A DNA stretch of 6,472 nt from CAKVLS01 sp045605365 (GCA_045605365.1 JAZUPV010000030.1:1-6472), one strand, 5' to 3'; positions 1 through 6,022 are shown, counted from the stretch's first letter. Notes: generated by a model not told the origin, from the letters alone. Numbers and translations are program-made.

Positions 1-779
1 CCAAAATAGCCACTAGCTACTTGTCTATTGTACTTAATATCTTCATATCTTAAACGTGAGCCAGAATAAGCACTAGCATAGTTGGTAACCAAAGCCAAAG
101 CCACAACGTCTAAACCACAGTATTTAGCCGCAACAACTTCGTTTGCAACGTGAAAACCAACTACGTCTGCACCCATAATTTGAGCTAGGTGAATTTCTGC
201 ATGAGTTTCGCCTGTAGGACCCATAAATTCTACATACACACCCTTTTTCATACGAATACCAAGGTCTTTGCCTGTTTTGTATGCAATGTCTAATAGGTTT
301 GCGTTATAAGCATCTGTCATATCAAAAAATCTATAACCATAAGGTTCGCAATTTTCACCAATAAGTGGATTTCTACTAGAGAAGTTTAGATGGTCACTAA
401 ATACAACTATATCGCCTACTCTAATCTTGCGGTTGATAGCACCAACAGCGCAACTTTCGATCAAAGTTTTGCAGCCTAGTTCTTTCATAACGTATATAGG
501 CATAACTACATCAGAAGCCTTATATCCGTTATAAAAATGTAGTCTATCGTACATTATCATAACTTTTTTGTCACTGATTGTACCTAATATAAATTTCGCT
601 CTTTCGTCATCTTTGCCCATAGTAACAAAACCATCTAAATCTTTAAGGTATATTTCTTGTTTGTTTTCTACCCTGTCAAGTATCTCACTAAGACCGTGAC
701 TTACTACAATACCAAGTTCTGGTTCAATTTTTGATTTTGCTTTTATTTGTTTTACTATTTTATCAATACGGTCTTTCAT
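1..779 (-). CDS. Purine nucleoside phosphorylase family protein (PupG/PunA-like), 3' end cut by window edge
   Basis: Partial: 259 codons from the ATG, then the frame leaves the window. Members of this family (trimeric PNP, NP-II type) cleave purine ribonucleosides with phosphate to base and ribose-1-phosphate in the cytoplasm. The start MKDRI equals that of B. subtilis PupG as recalled, and a strong SD (AAGGAG, 788-793) precedes it. Family landmarks in order: GIVVSHGLSEI (23-33, in place of the GSGLG loop), YDRLHFYNGY (77-86), SCAVGAIN (109-116), NPLIGEN (137-143), DMTDAY (153-158), GPTGETHAE (187-195), GADVVGFHVANEV (203-215) and VTN (231-233). The purine-contacting Glu191 and Asn233 and Arg79, His81 and Tyr83 are kept. 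The phosphate-site residues Ser33, His64 and Ser220 (human numbering) align with His28, Glu59 and His210, so ordinary phosphorolysis is doubtful. It lies 35 nt after the spoIIM-like gene and is probably co-transcribed with it; spoIIM and pupG are also near neighbours in Bacillus. Family call is firm, activity uncertain. Confidence 0.88.
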   Translation of the reverse strand, partial: MKDRIDKIVKQIKAKSKIEPELGIVVSHGLSEILDRVENKQEIYLKDLDGFVTMGKDDERAKFILGTISDKKVMIMYDRLHFYNGYKASDVVMPIYVMKELGCKTLIESCAVGAINRKIRVGDIVVFSDHLNFSSRNPLIGENCEPYGYRFFDMTDAYNANLLDIAYKTGKDLGIRMKKGVYVEFMGPTGETHAEIHLAQIMGADVVGFHVANEVVAAKYCGLDVVALALVTNYASAYSGSRLRYEDIKYNRQVASGYF

Positions 780-814
780 AGACACTTCTCCTTAATGGCA
801 AAATATTTTGTATA

Positions 815-1441
815 TTATATTATAAATATAAAACTTGCTCGTGTCAAATTTATAAACAAACTTTCTATAATACACAACACTAAAAGTAAAACAAATATTA
901 TAAGCCACTTTGAGTATAATCTGCGACAGCTGGTTAGTTTGCCATAAGTAGATATAGTTAAACAGTCTTTTATTACCGAAACACTACCAAAGATATATAT
1001 TGATAACACACCTATTTGAATAGGCACAATAACTAAAACTAGGTTAATCACCCCACCTACACCAAACACTAGTGATATAACAATAATGTTAAGCCCTAAG
1101 CTAAAAGAAAAATAAGAAATAAATATCATACTAATAGGTATGATTAGTTTTGTTTTAGAAAGTAATAGCGCCACTACTAAAACACATATACACCCAAAAA
1201 CTCTTTTTACAAAAAAGCTAAATATAGATATGTCATCTTCAAAAAAAGCAACTAACACCTTGTCATTGCAGTTGACAATAGATATATCTGCAGAAGACTT
1301 TATACCAGTAAAAATGCCAGTTACTAGCGAAATTATAACTATAACTAACACCAAAAAAATATACCCTTTGTTGGACAAAAAATATTCTTTTATTTTGTTT
1401 TTTATCTCACAGAATATATTATATGTATACGCCTTTTTCAT
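815..1441 (-). CDS. spoIIM: Stage II sporulation protein M-like membrane protein
   Basis: A 208-residue, strongly hydrophobic protein with a short basic N-terminus (MKKAYTYN). Membrane segments are visible at about 27-46, 81-95, 98-124, 131-156 and 179-199, five in all, as in SpoIIM; B. subtilis SpoIIM has a similar length. Family-like features are a Gly-rich end to TM1 (TGIFTGI, 41-47), a loop with Pro in TM4 (VIVPIQIGV, 137-145) and an acidic residue near the end of TM5 (CIIESLF, 190-196, compare IEAYVSP). SpoIIM works with SpoIIP and SpoIID in the mother cell to remodel septal peptidoglycan and drive engulfment. Context supports the call: it is 55 nt after spo0A and 35 nt before a PNP gene, and spoIIM and pupG are linked in Bacillus. 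Sequence similarity alone is weak. No convincing SD precedes the ATG, and no other in-frame start looks better. A TCGAA-containing site (AGTCGAA, 1461-1467) resembling a Spo0A box lies about 20 nt upstream. Confidence 0.68.
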   Translation of the reverse strand: MKKAYTYNIFCEIKNKIKEYFLSNKGYIFLVLVIVIISLVTGIFTGIKSSADISIVNCNDKVLVAFFEDDISIFSFFVKRVFGCICVLVVALLLSKTKLIIPISMIFISYFSFSLGLNIIVISLVFGVGGVINLVLVIVPIQIGVLSIYIFGSVSVIKDCLTISTYGKLTSCRRLYSKWLIIFVLLLVLCIIESLFINLTRASFIFII

Positions 1442-1479
1442 AATACATAATATGATATTTTTCGACTAATTATTACAAT

Positions 1480-1508
1480 AAAAAATTGACTATAAACTAG
1501 TCAATTTT
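1480..1508 (-). terminator. Intrinsic terminator of spo0A, overlapping the stop codon
   Basis: Minus-strand RNA has an 11-bp perfect stem AAAATTGACTA / TAGTCAATTTT (arms 1508-1498 and 1492-1482) with a 5-nt loop, ending in a run of six U (1485-1480). The spo0A stop TAG (1499-1497) lies at the stem-loop junction. Only two G-C pairs are present, so read-through into the spoIIM-like gene is plausible. Confidence 0.7.
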
Positions 1509-2234
1509 GTCGTATATTTTATTAACCAAAACAGCAATAAATTCTTTGTTAGAAGGTTTATTTTCAAAACTACCTTTCATCTCATCATCTACATTCCACG
1601 CCCAGTCTATAGCAAGGCGTATATTTCTTTCGATATTGTACAAAGTTGTATTATATTTAGCTGCGATATATGTATAGATACTTTTGTTTAAGTTACCAAT
1701 TTTGCCATTTTCTGCTAAGCAATACATAATGGCATCTTTTAAATAAGAAAAGCCTGTATGTTTAGGTGACAATTTTAAACTAAACAAATAATCAGATATG
1801 ATACTAGACCATTCTTTATTAATAGATTTTGTCTTTTTGTGCAGGTTGTTTTCTTTAAACTGTGGCAAAAGGTTGATTAACTGTGTGTAAAAATTATTAC
1901 TAATGTCTACTTGATGGACTTTGTTGTTGTCAACTACACTATCATCTTCTAACTTGCCATCACAAAGATAAACAATGTTTAATCCACTATCTTCGTACTT
2001 GACTGTTATAAAATCTATCAAATCTTTGCTGACCTTCACAGTGAAGTCATCTATAAACAATACAGAAAAATCAAAATCTCTATCTTTTATAAAAAACTCT
2101 TTTAGGTCTGTTATATAAAACAGATTGATACCATAAGTGTTGGTAAAATTACCTAATGTAGATGCCAGTTCGTAGTTGTGGTCAGAATACAAAAAGGCAC
2201 TAAGAGTATTTTCTTTGATATTTTTCTTTAGCAT
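1497..2234 (-). CDS. spo0A: Sporulation master regulator Spo0A, with degenerate receiver domain
   Basis: Spo0A is the response regulator that commits the cell to sporulation by binding 0A boxes. The 245-residue protein has an N-terminal receiver-like domain (about 11-123), a linker, and a clear Spo0A C-terminal domain (about 141-245). The latter includes GFSYLKDAI (161-169), AAKYNTT (191-197), the recognition helix with IERNIRLAIDWAW (201-213) and the end motif KPSNKEFIAVLVNKI (226-240). The receiver is eroded. The acidic pair reads DHN (18-20), the MP motif is gone, the conserved Thr aligns with Cys91 and the conserved Lys with Val109. Asp62 may be the phosphoacceptor, but a second alignment puts Phe60 there. 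The segment between WAW and KPSN is about nine residues shorter than in B. subtilis. ATG has SD AGGA (2242-2245) seven bases upstream. Position between spoIVB and spoIIM agrees. Identity is firm from the DNA-binding domain and synteny; the mode of activation is open. Confidence 0.92.
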   Translation of the reverse strand: MLKKNIKENTLSAFLYSDHNYELASTLGNFTNTYGINLFYITDLKEFFIKDRDFDFSVLFIDDFTVKVSKDLIDFITVKYEDSGLNIVYLCDGKLEDDSVVDNNKVHQVDISNNFYTQLINLLPQFKENNLHKKTKSINKEWSSIISDYLFSLKLSPKHTGFSYLKDAIMYCLAENGKIGNLNKSIYTYIAAKYNTTLYNIERNIRLAIDWAWNVDDEMKGSFENKPSNKEFIAVLVNKIYDKID

Positions 2235-2277
2235 AAATATGTCCTATTTTTTATATTTAATATTTTTAGTTGCTAAT

Positions 2278-2286
2278 ACTATATCA
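2278..2286 (-). promoter_or_regulatory. Extended -10 promoter of spo0A
   Basis: The minus strand reads TG-A-TATAGT, an extended -10 element, about 44 nt before the spo0A ATG. No good -35 stands 17 bp upstream (only A/T-rich sequence), which fits an extended -10 or an activator-dependent promoter. The predicted start is near 2271. Confidence 0.5.
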
Positions 2287-2320
2287 TAAAAATATAAAAA
2301 TTAAAAATATTTTTGAATAA

Positions 2321-2350
2321 ATTTAGATTAATTTAGACAATTTTAGATTA
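2321..2350 (-). repeat. Three tandem 10-bp repeats upstream of spo0A (possible variant 0A boxes)
   Basis: The plus strand reads ATTTAGATTA, ATTTAGACAA and TTTTAGATTA back to back, giving TCTAAA on the minus strand at an exact 10-bp period. The middle copy on the minus strand, TTGTCTAAAT, differs by one base from the 0A-box core TGTCGAA. The array lies about 50-80 bp upstream of the predicted spo0A start. The repeats are seen directly; Spo0A binding is inferred. Confidence 0.6.
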
Positions 2351-2351
2351 A

Positions 2352-2441
2352 AATATTAAATATTATTAAAAAATAAGTTTAAAAACGTCGATTTTATTCT
2401 AAAAACCGCAATTTTTGACTATTAAAACAATATTAAATATT
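2352..2441. repeat. Two copies of a 13-bp AT palindrome in the spo0A-spoIVB gap
   Basis: AATATT-A-AATATT occurs exactly at 2352-2364 and 2429-2441. A 12/13 match to its reverse complement is at 2252-2264, in the spo0A leader. They could be regulator sites, but sequence this A/T-rich yields such palindromes by chance. Confidence 0.35.
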
Positions 2442-2446
2442 GCGTT
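2401..2446 (-). terminator. Possible weak terminator after spoIVB
   Basis: About 20 nt after the spoIVB stop, minus-strand RNA has CGCAAT (2444-2439) that can pair with ATTGCG (2412-2407) around a 26-nt loop, followed by GGUUUUU. An alternative AT hairpin, CAATATT-T-AATATTG (2442-2428), followed by four U, competes with it. Neither is strong. Confidence 0.35.
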
Positions 2447-2465
2447 AAAAAATATTCAAAAATAA

Positions 2466-3701
2466 CTATTCTTTTATCATCCAATCAAGATATACACCAT
2501 AACCCTTAGTAGGATCATTGACAAATACGTGCGTAACAGCCCCTATTAGTTTGCCATCTTGAATTATTGGACTACCACTCATACCTTGCACAATGCCACC
2601 TGTTTTTGATAACAGTTCTTTGTCCACCACTCTTATTATCATACTCTTATCGTTAGAATAGTTTTGATAGTTGGTTTTTACAATTTCTATATCGTACATT
2701 TTTATATTATTACCATCTATACAACATCTAATTTGAGCTTTGCCGGGCTTAACTATATATCTACCGCCAATCTTTACAGGTTCTGCCCTTTCAAAAAGAT
2801 TAGAGTCTTGCTTAACTTCTCCAAATATGCCAAAAGTGTTATTTTTGTCAATATACCCTTGCTGGTTTTTGCCTTGCAAAAATAACCCCCTTATTTCTCC
2901 AGGGCTACCAGAAACCCCTTTGTTTACTCCAAGTATAGAACAGTTGTACAAACCACCACCTTTGACATTGACGATAGTTTTTGTATCGCCATCACATATA
3001 GGGTGACCCAAAGCCCCAAATCTATTATTTTTATCTATATATGTTAAAGTACCAATACCAGAAGCATCATCTCTAACCCATACTCCCAGACGATATATTC
3101 TATTAACTTGGTCAAACGATGGCTTTACCTTAACAAGCTTTTCTTCATTATCTCTTAATACTTTTAAATTAACATCAGCTTCTTTATGTTGCCTTTTGTT
3201 AAGATAATTTGATATAGAACTGGTGTTTTCTATTTTCACATCATCAATATAGGTTATAATGTCACCTACTTTTAGATCATATTTTTTACAAATATCAACT
3301 TCGCCTTCTTTAGTTTTTACACTACTACTACCTACAACCAACGCCCCTTCACTTTGAATCACTAAACCTACAGCCATACCACCAGCAAATATTTTATCAT
3401 CGGGCAAAATTTTTACGCTTTGCTTTTTTATAGGTATAAGATTAAATAGTTTAAAAACAATGCTACCACTATTGTCTTGTTTTATATTTTGACTAGATGT
3501 TTTTATTGGCTTTTCTAAATGCTCTAAGGATATAAACTTACCAAAAACATCTTGATTGTTGATATATTCTAAATCACCATTAGCAAGATATATTTGACTT
3601 GGTAGAGAGTAAATCGTCTTAAAAGGCACACAAGCAACAATCACCACGGCTACAATTATCAATAATAAAAAAACAATATATCGCTTTTTTATAGTGTGCA
3701 T
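2466..3701 (-). CDS. spoIVB: SpoIVB serine peptidase (family S55), PDZ-containing stage IV sporulation protein
   Basis: A 411-residue protein from ATG 3701. SpoIVB is made in the forespore, crosses into the intermembrane space and, in B. subtilis, cleaves SpoIVFA to trigger pro-sigma-K processing. Layout: short basic N-terminus (KKR, 5-7), hydrophobic signal/anchor 8-23 ending in a lipobox-like IVAC (21-24), a variable region, a PDZ domain (about 105-190, starting GGMAVGLV, with LKVGDIITYIDD at 143-154), and the S55 peptidase domain. Catalytic His233 lies in FGALGHPI and Ser375 in GGIVQGMSGSP. Their spacing of 142 residues equals that of His236 and Ser378 in B. subtilis. The conserved tail GAVTHVFVNDPTKGYGV is present, so it should be active. 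The frame is open upstream to a TTG at 3800 inside recN, but that has no SD and adds 33 residues before the signal, so the ATG is preferred. The SD (AAGGGAG, 3714-3720) lies in a hairpin ending at the start codon. Confidence 0.95.
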   Translation of the reverse strand: MHTIKKRYIVFLLLIIVAVVIVACVPFKTIYSLPSQIYLANGDLEYINNQDVFGKFISLEHLEKPIKTSSQNIKQDNSGSIVFKLFNLIPIKKQSVKILPDDKIFAGGMAVGLVIQSEGALVVGSSSVKTKEGEVDICKKYDLKVGDIITYIDDVKIENTSSISNYLNKRQHKEADVNLKVLRDNEEKLVKVKPSFDQVNRIYRLGVWVRDDASGIGTLTYIDKNNRFGALGHPICDGDTKTIVNVKGGGLYNCSILGVNKGVSGSPGEIRGLFLQGKNQQGYIDKNNTFGIFGEVKQDSNLFERAEPVKIGGRYIVKPGKAQIRCCIDGNNIKMYDIEIVKTNYQNYSNDKSMIIRVVDKELLSKTGGIVQGMSGSPIIQDGKLIGAVTHVFVNDPTKGYGVYLDWMIKE

Positions 3702-3702
3702 A

Positions 3703-3735
3703 AAAAAACTACTCTCCCTTTGAAAGTAGTTTCTT
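3703..3735 (-). terminator. Terminator-like hairpin enclosing the spoIVB SD, directly before the start codon
   Basis: Minus-strand RNA can form a 14-bp stem (arms 3735-3722 and 3716-3703, with a few G-U pairs) and a 5-nt loop AAAGG (3721-3717). The descending arm ends in a U-run (3708-3702) that runs straight into ATG 3701. It resembles an intrinsic terminator 38 nt after the recN stop, yet the loop and descending arm contain the spoIVB SD (AAAGGGAG). It may terminate recN, mask the SD, or both. Confidence 0.6.
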
Positions 3736-3771
3736 ATTTTGTATACCAAATTATGTATCCAGTTTATACCA

Positions 3772-3800
3772 ATTATAAAGATTTTTTGTAAGCCACACAA
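3772..3800 (-). promoter_or_regulatory. Candidate sigma-A-like promoter of spoIVB inside the recN 3' end
   Basis: The minus strand reads TTGTGT (3800-3795), a 17-nt spacer and TATAAT (3777-3772), overlapping the recN stop codon. The -35 is weak (TTG only). In B. subtilis spoIVB is expressed in the forespore (sigma-G, weakly sigma-F), and no clean forespore promoter was found here. The -10 match could therefore be fortuitous. Confidence 0.35.
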
Positions 3801-5476
3801 CGTTGTCTTAACTCTTGTGCGTGTTGCAATGATATTTCACTAGACTTTTCACCACCAGACAATCTTGCAATTTCTTGCAAAACAACTTCTTCTTGCAGTC
3901 TAGCAACCCTAGTATATGTTTGACCGTCTTCGACAACCTTAGTGATAAGATAATTACTATCAGCCATTGCCGCAATTTGTGGTAAATGAGATATTGATAT
4001 AACTTGGTGACCATTAGAAATATTGGCCATTTTACAAGCTATAGTAAAGCCTATATCTCCGCTAATACCAGTATCTATCTCGTCAAATACAAGAGTGTTG
4101 ATATTGTCAATATCAGCCAAGATATTTTTTATACCTAACATAAAGCGGCTCATCTCACCACCAGAAATAACTTCGCTTAAAGGTTTTAGACTTTGTCCCA
4201 TATTGGCGCTAAATTCAAAATGAACATCATCTATGCCATTGGTAGAAAATTTAACTGATTCTTTATCGTCCAAATCTTTAAAACAAACTTTGAATCTGGC
4301 ATTTTTCATACCCAAATCGACAAGTTGGTTATGAACTTGTTCTTCTAGTTTTGTCGCAATATTTCTACGAATATTAGACAGTTTGCAACTAACTTCGTAC
4401 AACATATCTACTGTTTTATTTAGCTCTCCACGCAATTTATTAAGCAACTGTTCGCTGTTTAGTAAAGATTCATATTTATCCTTACTTTCTTGCAAAAAGG
4501 CTTTTATTTCTTGAGTAGAATTGCCATATTTTCTTTTTAAAGTTTTAATCAAATCCAACCTTTGATCAATTTCATCAAACCTATCTTGATCAAAAGCATT
4601 TTCATCATTAATTTGCTTCAATGTTTCTGCAACGTCTTGCAACTCAAACCTTGCGCTATCTATCCTTTCGACTAACCCACCTAGCGATGCATCATACTGA
4701 ACAATACTGTTTAGATAATTGCTTGCTTTCTTTAGACTGTCTGTAACACTTGTGTTGTAGTTAGAATTTAACTCACCATAAGCATTATTTAAGTTTACAG
4801 CTATCTTCTCACTATTTAACATTTTTATCTTTTCGTTAGATAGTTCTACATCTTCATCATCTTTTATGTTTGCTTTTTCTATTTCATCTATTTGATATTT
4901 TAATAGGTCCAGCATTCTTTCTCTATTTTCTGCGCTAGAACCAATCTCATCCATTTGGTTAAGAATGTCTTTGTACTTTGCATACAAGTCTAAAACTTGA
5001 CTTTTTATTGGATTAATAGTATTTGGACTAAGATTGTCTATTATAGACAAATGATACTTGTCTTTTAACAAAGATTGGTGTTCGTGCTGCCCCAAAATAT
5101 CTACTAAATAGCCCGTAATATTTTTTAGCATAGATGCGGTTAAAGTATTGCCATTTAGCTTAATGTCGTTTTTGCCATTATCAGAATATGTCCTAACAAT
5201 CAAAAGTTCTTCTTCGTCTTCGATATCATATTCATTAAGAATATTTTTAACTTTATCTTCGTAAGGTGGCAAAAACAATGCTTCTACTCTCATAAAAGAC
5301 TGACCACTACGAATAAGCGTTTTGTTAACTTTGCCACCCAGCACAAAATTAAGAGAATCAATAATGATACTCTTACCAGCACCGGTCTCACCTGTCAAAA
5401 CATTAAAACCTTCTTCAAAATTTATTACAAGCTCATCAATAAGAGCAACGTTTTTTATTTTTAAATAACTAAGCAT
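3773..5476 (-). CDS. recN: DNA repair protein RecN (SMC-like ATPase)
   Basis: RecN is a cytoplasmic SMC-family ATPase that acts early at DNA double-strand breaks, gathering ends for RecA-dependent repair. From ATG 5476 the protein has 567 residues, normal for the family. It begins MLSYLKIKNVALIDEL, with Walker A GETGAGKS at 29-36 and the RecN-typical DILGQHEHQSLL at 126-137. A long helical, charged coiled-coil region follows (about 160-390). The ABC signature SGGEMSR is at 438-444, Walker B LVFDEIDTG at 462-470 and the H-loop ISHLPQIAA at 495-503. A second LSGGE near the C-terminus (IARLSGGEKSSEIS) is also typical. All ATPase motifs look intact. SD AGGTGA (5481-5486) sits five bases before the ATG. 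An upstream TTG at 5521 extends the frame by 15 residues, but it lies in the promoter and precedes the conserved start. It has its own promoter after the argR terminator. No LexA/SOS box (CGAAC-N4-GTTCG) was recognised upstream. Confidence 0.97.
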   Translation of the reverse strand: MLSYLKIKNVALIDELVINFEEGFNVLTGETGAGKSIIIDSLNFVLGGKVNKTLIRSGQSFMRVEALFLPPYEDKVKNILNEYDIEDEEELLIVRTYSDNGKNDIKLNGNTLTASMLKNITGYLVDILGQHEHQSLLKDKYHLSIIDNLSPNTINPIKSQVLDLYAKYKDILNQMDEIGSSAENRERMLDLLKYQIDEIEKANIKDDEDVELSNEKIKMLNSEKIAVNLNNAYGELNSNYNTSVTDSLKKASNYLNSIVQYDASLGGLVERIDSARFELQDVAETLKQINDENAFDQDRFDEIDQRLDLIKTLKRKYGNSTQEIKAFLQESKDKYESLLNSEQLLNKLRGELNKTVDMLYEVSCKLSNIRRNIATKLEEQVHNQLVDLGMKNARFKVCFKDLDDKESVKFSTNGIDDVHFEFSANMGQSLKPLSEVISGGEMSRFMLGIKNILADIDNINTLVFDEIDTGISGDIGFTIACKMANISNGHQVISISHLPQIAAMADSNYLITKVVEDGQTYTRVARLQEEVVLQEIARLSGGEKSSEISLQHAQELRQRCVAYKKSL

Positions 5477-5492
5477 CTTTTCACCTAATAGC

Positions 5493-5521
5493 ATTATAAC
5501 AAAACAAAAACCAAAAGACAA
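5493..5521 (-). promoter_or_regulatory. Sigma-A-type promoter of recN
   Basis: The minus strand reads TTGTCT (5521-5516), a 17-nt spacer, then a perfect TATAAT (5498-5493). A start 7 nt downstream would fall at A5486, exactly at the first base of the SD AGGTGA, giving a leader of about 10 nt. It lies just after the argR terminator, which fits an independent recN transcription unit. Confidence 0.6.
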
Positions 5522-5546
5522 TTTATATTAAGCAATATCTATCAAT

Positions 5547-5573
5547 AAAAAAAACCGCATATATTATGCGGTT
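5547..5573 (-). terminator. Intrinsic terminator of argR, overlapping the stop codon
   Basis: Minus-strand RNA forms a perfect 9-bp stem AACCGCATA / TATGCGGTT (arms 5565-5573 and 5553-5561) with a 3-nt loop, followed by a run of eight U (5554-5547, the first two in the stem). The argR stop TAA (5566-5564) sits at the tip of the hairpin, so the stem begins inside the last codons. This separates argR from recN. Confidence 0.9.
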
Positions 5574-6022
5574 AAAACTTCTGTTAATCTTTCTAAACCT
5601 TTATTTGCATCATTATTGTCTACGAATATTACCATAACTGTATCTTCACCATAAACACAACCTAAAACATTGTCAACACTGAATTTATCAATCAAAGTAC
5701 ATATACTAGCAGCCATACCCTTCAATGTTTTCAAAACAACTAGGTTTTGTGCTTGTTTTACTGATATAACTGACTCTTTAAAGATAAGTAGGTATTTATT
5801 AGATGCTTGCTGTTCTGTAGCATCAACTAGAGCATATTTATATCTATTGCTATCAGAAGACAATATCTTAATCAAACCAAGTTCTTTTATATCTCTACTA
5901 ATAGTAGCCTGAGTTATATCAAAATTAGCTGCACGCAATTGAGATACTAATTCTTCTTGAGTTTCTATCTCATTTGCAGATATGATATCAAGTATTTTTG
6001 ATTGTCTAACTGAACGTGTCAT
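5564..6022 (-). CDS. argR: Arginine repressor ArgR/AhrC
   Basis: ArgR is a hexameric, arginine-responsive DNA-binding protein that represses arginine synthesis and often activates catabolism. From ATG 6022 it has 152 residues, the usual family length. The N-terminal winged helix-turn-helix covers about 1-70: SVRQSKILDII (4-14), IETQEELVSQL, and the recognition motif TQATISRDIKELGLIK (37-52). The C-terminal domain for oligomerisation and arginine binding has LKGMAASICTLID (100-112) and GCVYGEDTV (121-129). The arginine-contacting acidic pair, GDDT in E. coli, reads GEDT here, a conservative Asp to Glu change. An earlier in-frame ATG at 6034 overlaps the SD, so the second ATG, with MTRSVRQSKIL matching the family N-terminus, is chosen. 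Upstream ARG-box-like palindromes suggest autoregulation. An intrinsic terminator includes its stop codon. The neighbour recN is the usual partner in Bacillota. Confidence 0.96.
   Translation of the reverse strand: MTRSVRQSKILDIISANEIETQEELVSQLRAANFDITQATISRDIKELGLIKILSSDSNRYKYALVDATEQQASNKYLLIFKESVISVKQAQNLVVLKTLKGMAASICTLIDKFSVDNVLGCVYGEDTVMVIFVDNNDANKGLERLTEVLTA

Noticed and set aside
747..1469. Plus-strand open frames at 747-947 and 1140-1469
   Set aside because: They are antisense to the PNP and spoIIM-like genes, lack SD sites and have low-complexity translations with no recognisable domain.
1442..1500. Promoter for the spoIIM-like gene, including sigma-E-like CATATTAT
   Set aside because: No -35/-10 pair with acceptable spacing could be fitted with confidence in this A/T-rich stretch.
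2381..2396. CGTCGAT-containing site in the spo0A leader as a 0A box
   Set aside because: Only five of seven positions fit TGNCGAA, so it is too weak to list as a feature.
2664..3006. Plus-strand open frames opposite spoIVB
   Set aside because: They overlap a confidently identified, conserved gene on the other strand and have no family resemblance.
3702..3800. TTG start at 3800 for spoIVB, adding 33 residues
   Set aside because: It has no SD, overlaps recN by 28 nt, places extra residues before the signal segment, and would put the hairpin and SD of ATG 3701 inside the coding region.
3808..4223. Frames within recN on both strands (3808-4014 minus, 4023-4223 plus)
   Set aside because: They lie inside the conserved RecN ATPase region in other frames, and the RecN motifs are intact, so there is no sign of a frameshift.
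5477..5521. TTG start at 5521 for recN, adding 15 residues
   Set aside because: It overlaps the recN -35 element and lacks an SD. The conserved N-terminus MLSYLKIKNV begins at ATG 5476 with a good SD.
5670..5912. Plus-strand open frame opposite argR
   Set aside because: Antisense to a conserved gene, with no SD and no recognisable product.
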